Origin: Klebsormidium nitens
Taxonomy: Eukaryota; Streptophyta; Klebsormidiophyceae; Klebsormidiales; Klebsormidiaceae
Direction: 5' to 3'
DNA length: 64,000 bases
Assembly (NCBI GenBank): GCA_000708835.1
Contig: DF236966.1
Location: 310,001 to 374,000 of the forward strand
Under the pieces are notes generated by a model. The model saw only the letters and a list, made by a program, of their open reading frames with translations. It made no database searches and was not told the origin of the DNA. A program made the translations under genes and the position numbers. This document shows, in pieces, positions 57,161-64,000 of this stretch. The number at the start of each line of letters is the position of its first letter. Within the stretch, counting starts at the first letter, position 1.

Positions 57161-57657
57161 GTCTCGATTTTATGTTGAGTTGGGTGTATGTTGAGTTAGA
57201 TCAGTTTCCCGGGCTCAATCAAACTAAAAACCTAAACCCAAAGTTAACATGCTCCACACCCGTACCCACCCTAAACCCCTAACCCAACCCCACCCATCCC
57301 ACCGGCATGACCTAACGCAACGTAGCCGTAACTCAACACACAATTCTAGGACAAGTAGGGAGCGTTCGCATGCGAGGAGAGCTTGAGGCAGTCTTGAATC
57401 ATCATTCGTAGAGTCATATTGCACAATTAGAGAGGTTGCAAGATCTGAATCCGACGAACTTCTGTTCTTGTTCGGCGTGCATGACATATGGATGCAGAAC
57501 AACGATTCATGTTGCGCGTTTCTGTACTCACCGTCCTTATGAGGGCATGCCACAAAGCAATAATTTCAGGGCGGCTGTACGTACCAGCCCGTTATTTTTA
57601 TTCGAGATGACACAGAAAGCTTGGGACTTCGACATCTTATAACGGGCTTCCAATCGA

Positions 57658-58274
57658 GTGATCACGGTTCATGACAACCTAGGCCTGCCGGTCAAACGCT
57701 TATATTTGCGTACTGCACACACGTGCACGTCCAGTTGTATGCGCAAGTCCCTACAGCTACCGCCCGGATCCAGTCGAAAGCTTGGCCATCACAGATCTGC
57801 TGCATTTTTCCCGCTGTTGCTTTCCAAAATATTGGCGGAAAGGCGAGACGTTGAGACGTTGTTCCTACTTGCAATCCTGGATGAGTTTCGTCGAAAGCAT
57901 GAGCAACTTGTCGCTCAAGGAGCGGAACTGGCGGAACCTGCGTCACATCAGTGGCGAGGAGCGACCTTGACCCTTCTTCAAGGTCTGGATAACTCCTTAT
58001 CTGTGATTGACACCAGTCTGACCAGTCCAATTTAGATCATACAATTGCAAGGAGAGCAATCAGGCCAGTGAAGGCAGATCTTTGAAGGGTGCACCAAAAG
58101 GCTTTGAAGATACAACACGAAGTGGCGAAGTTGAAGGTGAGGCGGAAACGGCAGCCAAGACTTTTGCTCGACTACTTAGAGCTTTCAGCGGAAGCCGAGC
58201 TACCCGGGCACATAAACGCAGAAAGTCAACTGAAAGAATTACGCGCACCGGACTCCAATTGCAACCCACCCTAA
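57658..58274 (+). pseudogene. unknown helical protein, copy 2 of the tandem family
   Basis: ILDEFRRKHEQLVAQGAEL...HQWRGATLTLLQGLDNSLS (about 57868-58035) parallels the LEKFRRKHEQLAQGTEW...RWREKSSNFLHHLESS of the copy at 56.9 kb. A separate open stretch at 58089-58274 encodes another charged coil (KIQHEVAKLKVRRKRQPRLL). The frame is broken between them and no clear start is visible, so it is probably decayed. Confidence 0.4.
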
Positions 58275-58434
58275 TCACTTACCTACATCACCCGTCTCCC
58301 GGGCGCCTATTTTCAAGTCGTATCTTCAAATTCACATAAAGGTTGCCAGAGTGCGGCCCGAAAACCCTAAAACTCGGGTGGCTACAATAGAGGCTGACGT
58401 ACTCTAGTTTCGATGATGACGTATAACGTTAGCG

Positions 58435-58868
58435 ATGAGGGGTAAAGATAGACAGCAAGCTCTGCGTGAGCTAGGACGCCGCAAAATACGGAATAAGCAG
58501 AAGCTATGCCAGAACGAACCACCTTCTAATCAGATCTGCAAAATCATTCGCGATAAATGGAAAGTCGACTGTAACATAGATGCCCAGGCTATATGTATAC
58601 AGGGGTGCAGATCTTCGACTATATTTTGTACCCTTTTTGGACGACATGCTTTGGAGCGCGAGCCAGAATCACGATTGCTTCTTCTTGGAGACCTTTGGAA
58701 AACCACCTCGCACAGTCAGTAGGAAGCTCATGGCCGTCGGTCATGGAAGACTTTGCGAATGCGATTCAATCCTTCTGTGTTGCACAGTTCCTGACGTTTA
58801 ATATTGGCAGGCTATCTGGCAAAACTTGCGCATTGAGGGAGCGCACCTGCTACTCCTCGCCACGTTGA
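58435..58868 (+). pseudogene. possible third remnant of the same unknown family
   Basis: Overlapping open frames are present. SSWPSVMEDFANAIQSF (about 58727-58780) loosely resembles the SCWKEHGEEFTKAFAEEL segment of the first copy. This is weak evidence, and the stretch may simply be non-coding. Confidence 0.25.
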
Positions 58869-58870
58869 AG

Positions 58871-58942
58871 CATCTTTCAGGAATAGTATCTGCCGCTTCA
58901 AAAAATAGCACATCTTTCAGGAACAGTATCTGCCGCTCCAAA
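58871..58942. repeat. 32-bp direct repeat, two copies, period 40
   Basis: CATCTTTCAGGAATAGTATC at 58871 recurs at 58911 with single changes; both copies run 32 bp. The repeat lies about 240 bp upstream of the F-box-like gene. Confidence 0.9.
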
Positions 58943-59176
58943 GCCCAAGGCAGACTAGAGACGCCTACTCCTCTGCCGCTCCTACTGTAAGTACTGCTGC
59001 ATGTTAGCGCGCGCTCTGATCGTCGCGGCCGCGCCGTTGAAACCCTGTTGTTTGATGCGGCCGCGTTGAGCCGCCGCGATCTGGCCGGCGCGATCATTTT
59101 TGTGTAACCCGCGTCTTGGTCAACCGTGAACAAACGCGAACGCTGACATTTGAGTAGCAGCTTTTGATGGGAGACG

Positions 59177-60613
59177 ATGGCGGACCTCTTTGAAGAGCTA
59201 CCAGAAGACGCCAATCATTTGATCTGTAGGTTCACGTCCAGCCTTGACCTGGACCTCGGGGAGATTTGGCCCCTACGGCAAGTTTCAAAGACGTGGAAGC
59301 AGGCGGTGGAAGAAGGGCACCTGGGAGAAGCCGGCCGCTTCCACAAACCAGGCTTGCTCACTTTCGCTTGCCGGGTTGTTGACGCTGAGCCTGGCAGGGG
59401 CAAAAGTTTGTTAGAGTGGCAGAATGTTTATCCTGGACTGGGGGTTCTGAATGAAGATAGGACTGTGCTTCATGTTCATCCATTCAGGAAGAGGACGTTT
59501 GGGAAGGGTCTGACTGAGGCACAGTCAAGCGCGGTCTGGGTGGACATACCCGAGAGCACGGTTGTGGTCAACAGAGCAGTGTACGTTCTGAGCGAGCCAA
59601 AGCGTGCCCCGAGTGATGTCTATTTAAGGGTGCGAGAGTTTCGCCTGAGGTCTTTTGACCTGACCAGTCGAGAGGGGTGCTGGAAGGAGAGGAGCTCTTT
59701 GCAGCTCACAGAGGAAGAAGCCCCATTGTCTCCTACGGCAGAGGGCTTCGTTTTCGGGTTTAACTTCTGCACTGTGCAAACCAGCTTTACCGTGGTCGCA
59801 TCCCAGCGCTACGTCTTCGTCTTGCACTACGCAATACCGAGCGTTGTCTCCGAATTCCCGAATAGGTGGTTTGCAATCATCAGGTCTTCGCACGGAAGCC
59901 TCTACGACACCCTGAGCGACACGTGGAGGCCCTTCGCGTTGCCTCCGCATTTCCTGCCACCCACCCCACGAACAGGCTTAAACGATTGCCCGTCCAGGTT
60001 CCATGAATGGAAAGAGGGTGACGTCTTGGCATATCTCGCCGAAGGAAGGAAGGTGACTGAAGTGATGTGTGCTGCATCTGCGGATGCCATTGTTCTGTTA
60101 AACGGGCTGCAAAAGAAAGTGTGGCTTCATTCCCTGGCGGAACGAGAGCTCGACCAACCCTGGAAGGCAGTCTCTTTTGGATCAGCACTTGGGGAGCAAC
60201 ATTCCCCGGAGGAAATATCCTACTCTTCTCTGACGGCTGTCTCGGGCGTTCCCGACGCATTCGCCTTCTCTTTCTTGAGGACTACAGGCCCAGGCGCTCC
60301 TAGCAAGGACATCATCAAGGCCAAGTCTGCTCCACAAGGGCAGAGCATGGGCATTGCAGAGAATGATTCATCAACGGTTCTCGCCGTGACAGACGAAACA
60401 CGTTGGTTAGCGCCCGAAAATTTCGACGGAAGGTACCACGAAGATCTTCATGACGTGCACGGAGAACTGCTTGTTTTCGGCAAGGAGGCAGGCAGGTGGC
60501 AGGGAAGCAAGAAGCATGTGAGATACATACAACCGTTTAAGGGCAGATACTCTAAAAGGCTCGGTGAGGTTCTCTGGTCCCGTCTCTTAGCCATACCAAA
60601 GGCAGGTTCTTGA
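59177..60613 (+). CDS. F-box-like protein, intronless, 478 aa
   Basis: This is a single exon from ATG at 59177 to TGA at 60613. The first about 45 residues resemble an F-box (FEELPEDANHLICRFTSS, then IWPLRQVSKTWKQAVEEG), which would link it to SKP1-CUL1 ubiquitin ligases. The remainder looks beta-rich with repeated aromatic and Gly patterns (VLNEDRTVLHVHP, TSFTVVASQRYVFVLHY, ASADAIVLLNGLQKKVWLHS, HDVHGELLVFGKEAGRW), like a degenerate Kelch or F-box-associated propeller; I cannot place it in a named subfamily. No signal peptide or membrane span is seen. The lack of introns contrasts with its intron-rich neighbours, consistent with a young or retroposed F-box family member. Confidence 0.7.
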   Translation: MADLFEELPEDANHLICRFTSSLDLDLGEIWPLRQVSKTWKQAVEEGHLGEAGRFHKPGLLTFACRVVDAEPGRGKSLLEWQNVYPGLGVLNEDRTVLHVHPFRKRTFGKGLTEAQSSAVWVDIPESTVVVNRAVYVLSEPKRAPSDVYLRVREFRLRSFDLTSREGCWKERSSLQLTEEEAPLSPTAEGFVFGFNFCTVQTSFTVVASQRYVFVLHYAIPSVVSEFPNRWFAIIRSSHGSLYDTLSDTWRPFALPPHFLPPTPRTGLNDCPSRFHEWKEGDVLAYLAEGRKVTEVMCAASADAIVLLNGLQKKVWLHSLAERELDQPWKAVSFGSALGEQHSPEEISYSSLTAVSGVPDAFAFSFLRTTGPGAPSKDIIKAKSAPQGQSMGIAENDSSTVLAVTDETRWLAPENFDGRYHEDLHDVHGELLVFGKEAGRWQGSKKHVRYIQPFKGRYSKRLGEVLWSRLLAIPKAGS

Positions 60614-62267
60614 ACTGTTATGACGATTTTGATCTTCCGAGTACGTCACAGTCGGGCAGTCGCCCGGGCCAGAGTAGGCAAAGCTAAGATAAAAGATAAG
60701 GGAGTTAATCGACGGATCTTGAAGACCTTACTCAAGAATCTAACGTGCAAGGCTTCAATCATACAAGCAGCTTCAAGGAATCATGAAAACTGATGACGGA
60801 CTCAGTTAGTGCACTCGAGCGGCGCTTGCTTCGGCTGCTTGTTTGTACACTTCTGCGATTGCACGCAAATTGAATTCAATGTTCTGCATGAGCCATGTCT
60901 AGCGTGCTCAGATCCCTGTATGGTTGTTCGTATCATTCTCCTGGCCCATGAGTGTCTGCGCCCTAGTTGTCCTGCAAGCTTTTTCCTCGATGTTGACAAG
61001 TCGCGGGCGCCTCGCACAGAAGCTGAGTCTAAGCAATCTGCCGGAGTCTAAACTAGGAGGCCCAAAATAGAGGTCCGGCCGCCCTCACTTGATTGCATGC
61101 GCAGGTCATCAGTCAGTGCATCCATCGGCCACTGACAGGAGCCTCGATACCAACCTCGATCGAGGACGGGAAACTCTGAGACGTTGCAAATGGTACGGTA
61201 CAAAACAGCACGACATGCAACAAGTGCATATGATGCATGGACTCTAATCTAGCACCTGCACACAATCAATTANNNNNNNNNNNNNNNNNNNNNNNNNNNN
61301 NNNNNNNNNNNNNNNNNNNNNNNNNNNNNNNNNNNNNNNNNNNNNNNNNNNNNNNNNNNNNNNNNNNNNNNNNNNNNNNNNNNNNNNNNNNNNNNNNNNN
61401 NNNNNNNNNNNNNNNNNNNNNNNNNNNNNNNNNNNNNNNNNNNNNNNNNNNNNNNNNNNNNNNNNNNNNNNNNNNNNNNNNNNNNNNNNNNNNNNNNNNN
61501 NNNNNNNNNNNNNNNNNNNNNNNNNNNNNNNNNNNNNNNNNNNNNNNNNNNNNNNNNNNNNNNNNNNNNNNNNNNNNNNNNNNNNNNNNNNNNNNNNNNN
61601 NNNNNNNNNNNNNNNNNNNNNNNNNNNNNNNNNNNNNNNNNNNNNNNNNNNNNNNNNNNNNNNNNNNNNNNNNNNNNNNNNNNNNNNNNNNNNNNNNNNN
61701 NNNNNNNNNNNNNNNNNNNNNNNNNNNNNNNNNNNNNNNNNNNNNNNNNNNNNNNNNNNNNNNCTTGTGTAAGCAAAGGAAGCGTCGGAGCGCATATATG
61801 GAGTCCTGATTGCGGTAGGATATCGACATGGTGAGCAATTTTCCGCACGAGACGTTGCACACACATGCATGGCTGCTTCAGCCTGGCGCTCGTTACGCCT
61901 CAACATCGAGTCGTCGACATGTGATCTTATGAACACAACCAAAGGACGCAACGCACCATCAGATATTGAGAATAAGCGAAATCTGAACAGCTTGTACACC
62001 CTCATTTTTCACATGGACAACCACTTTATGGCAAAACGTGAAGCGTACCTTCAGACGAGTGATTATAACGAAGCCGCTCAAACGAGCGGTCTCACCGAGT
62101 AAACGTAGAAACCTGACCCTATGCAGAGCAAGCTTTGCTCCTCAAATTGTCCTCTTTTTCAAAGGCAGCTACGAAGCTCCTCTCTGTACACGTGCACACA
62201 CCTTTCCCACCCCGCAGGGCGGCATTTCGCCCCGCAACCTACCCTGATAACCGACTCTTGCTCTACG
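60614..62267. other. intergenic region containing an assembly gap
   Basis: This lies between the F-box-like gene and the 3' end of the WD40 gene. No coding sequence was recognised in the readable parts. Open frames running through the gap are artefacts of unknown bases. Confidence 0.6.
61273..61763. other. assembly gap (491 N)
   Basis: This is a run of unknown bases; the content cannot be assessed. Confidence 1.
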
Positions 62268-63713
62268 TCAGCTCTGCGCACATTCTATTCTATGCACTCC
62301 CCCCTCCGCGTCCCCTGCGACCCGCAGCCGCTGTAGCAGCTCCATGGGTAGACCCACCACGCGTGGCCGCCACATGCTTTTCTGATTCTCCGCCATTACT
62401 TGGACCGTATCCAACGGCTGGGGGCCGGCGACGCCGCCCGAAACGGAAGACGGGTTCTCCGCGAGCGGGGACCAAATCTGCAATGTGCGCCAGCTCGATT
62501 ACGTAAGGTGACGGATCTAGCGCATCTTTGAGGGAGGTCCCTTGCGATGTACGGCAGACGGCGCAGTGGTAAAAGCACGACTACGGCGGGAGAAATCGAT
62601 GACAAGGGTTAGCAAGATATGATTCGAGACAAGCAGTTGTTTCTTCATTCACTGGTCTAAGATCCGCCGCGGGCAAAGCGATCCCAGGAAGCTTCTTTCA
62701 AAGTTGTTCTGCTTCGCTCCCATTCTCATTTGGAAAGCAGTCAGTCTCGTTGACCATGTGGTGAAGTGTGGTACCTCAGACCATTACCTCAATCCTTGGG
62801 GTTTTGACACGCTTCTTGATCAAATTCCGATCCAATCCCTTGAACTGCAAAATCCCTCGTGCGCTCCGGCACCCCTCACCTTGATCGTGTCGTCGATCCC
62901 GCTCGTCGCGACCGCGCAGTCGTACGGATGCGCCTGCACGCAATTCACCACGTTCTCATCCCCCGCCAGCACCTTCACGAGCTGCCCCGTGCGCGCCTCC
63001 CACACGAACCACCGCCCGTCATCGCTTCCGCTCGCGACAAACTCCCCGCCCCCCCCGAGGAAACTCGCCTGCTTGATATCCGTCCCCGTATTACAGTGCC
63101 CCACGTAACGCTGCACCATATCGAGCGCGTATTCCTCCGCATCTAGTACTTTCCGCCGCGCGGACTTTGTGTTGTGGGCCTCGCCGGAGGCCTCGTCCAG
63201 CCGCTCGCGGCTGCTTTTCCGCCCGCTAGAGCCCGCCGACCCGCCCGACAGGGCCCGCCGGTGCCCCTCGCTCCCGCGGCTCCCCTCGCTTTCCGCGCGC
63301 GCTTCGGGACCCATCCTCTCGCCCGTTTGATCCTTACGGCCCCCGTTCCCCCTACCCTCCAAGTCGAGGACCGACACCGGGCTATCCACTAGACCTAGGC
63401 TGGCCTGCTGGAAGGGTGACGTCAGCCCGGGGCTAGGTGGCGTCATACCGAAGCCTGGTGACGTCATCTCGGGGTAAGATGACGGCATCGCCGGCACGGG
63501 CAAGCTTGCTCCCGGGCCGCCAAGCCGCCGACAACCGGCGCCGGAGTCTTCACTGGTGGTCGACGGGGGGCTCGAGCTGCTGGCAAATTGGAAGTCGCCA
63601 CGTGGCAGCGTGCCAGGCCCTCGCATGGGAGGGTGGGAGGCCTCCGGGGCTGTGCTGCTACCGAGAAAGTCGCCCTCGAAGCTGGAGTCCATGTTGCCGT
63701 CGGATTCTTCGGC
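62268..63713 (-). CDS. WD40 protein, WDTC1/DCAF-like, 3' part
   Basis: Minus-strand exons are 63713-62880 (278 codons, after a CTTCACAG acceptor) and 62477-62268 (stop at 62268), joined in phase 0 as DDTIK|IWSP. The upstream part of the gene lies beyond the window. The first exon opens with a Ser/Pro/Gly-rich linker (GFGMTPPSPGLTSPF). Two closing WD40-type blades follow: QRYVGHCNTGTDIKQASFLG, FVASGSDDGRWFVWEARTGQ, NVVNCVQAHPYDCAVATSGI. The C-terminus ends FELL-type LPMELLQRLRVAGDAEG and a terminal ECAQS. This arrangement matches plant homologues of WDTC1 and related DDB1-CUL4 associated factors, which act as substrate receptors of CUL4 ubiquitin ligases. The exact orthologue cannot be fixed without the N-terminal repeats. 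Confidence 0.8.
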
Positions 63714-64000
63714 CTGTGAAGACAGCGAACCTTTCAGTTTCTAAAGATAAGCACGGTTTGGAGAAGGCTTTGTGCTTGCCTTTTCTGAAGCAGGTTGTGT
63801 AAGATGAACCAAATCTGATGAACCGGACAGGCGACAGTCAGATTGTTGGGAAGGACAGGGCGTGGCGAGGCGCTTTTTCAACAAGAGGGCAAGCATTAGG
63901 CGTCGACATGCTACTGGGTTCCTGCCACGGGACAATATCGGATACAATGACTTGACTTGCGGAAAAGCCATCGACACGTCTCCCCTGTAATCTCCGTCAT
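63714..64000 (-). other. intron or upstream part of the WD40 gene
   Basis: This lies upstream of the acceptor of exon 63713. No confident exon was recognised before the window ends. Confidence 0.4.

Noticed and set aside
61237-62005. Long open frames of about 190-250 codons through the gap
   Set aside because: They consist mostly of unknown bases, so openness is an artefact.
1-64000. CRISPR arrays, operons, prophage or other prokaryotic systems
   Set aside because: All coding evidence is eukaryotic with spliceosomal introns; the short spaced repeats are splice-junction duplications, not CRISPR.

Overview
This is nuclear DNA from a green-lineage eukaryote. The genes are built of many short exons with GT-AG introns, coding exons are GC-rich, and two genes belong to plant-type families: a PMI1 (plastid movement impaired) homologue and a plant DExH3/5-type RNA helicase. 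I infer a streptophyte alga (a Klebsormidium-like organism would fit), but the sequence alone cannot settle the species. There is one assembly gap (61273-61763).

Layout: (1) 1-8255, + strand: 3' part of a PMI1-like gene. (2) 9976-10551, - strand: intronless unknown coiled-coil protein. (3) 11267-19441, + strand: a complete ten-exon gene joining a U-box (E3 ubiquitin ligase) to a von Willebrand factor A domain. (4) about 21962-27453, + strand: a P-loop ATPase gene (STAND/Crinkler-like) with one in-frame TAG inside its ATPase exon. (5) 42464-28988, - strand: a DEIH-box RNA helicase with a putative organelle-targeting N-terminus. (6) 42971-55078, + strand: a complete SPT5 transcription elongation factor, head to head with the helicase. 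(7) 56433-58868, + strand: decayed tandem copies of an unknown family. (8) 59177-60613, + strand: intronless F-box-like protein. (9) 63713-62268, - strand: 3' end of a WD40 (WDTC1/DCAF-type) gene.

The conserved genes serve basic eukaryotic functions (chloroplast positioning, ubiquitin ligation, RNA remodelling, Pol II elongation, probable CUL4-DDB1 substrate reception). They form no operon-like pathway.

The most striking structure is not a gene. In four of the multi-exon genes (PMI1-like, U-box/vWA, DExH helicase, SPT5), many introns carry decayed tandem copies of the adjacent exon-intron junction. Copies of 'acceptor plus first 30-90 coding bases' lie upstream of the true acceptor. Copies of 'last coding bases plus donor' lie downstream of the true donor. 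Spacing is 50-310 bp with one to six copies per junction, and most copies carry stops or indels. I count about seventeen such junctions. This looks like an intron-lengthening process in which tandem duplications spanning a splice site leave the exon-proximal copy functional and release the rest to decay. Other notable items are a 178-bp MITE with a 9-bp target duplication and a roughly twenty-fold excess of the palindrome TGACGTCA.
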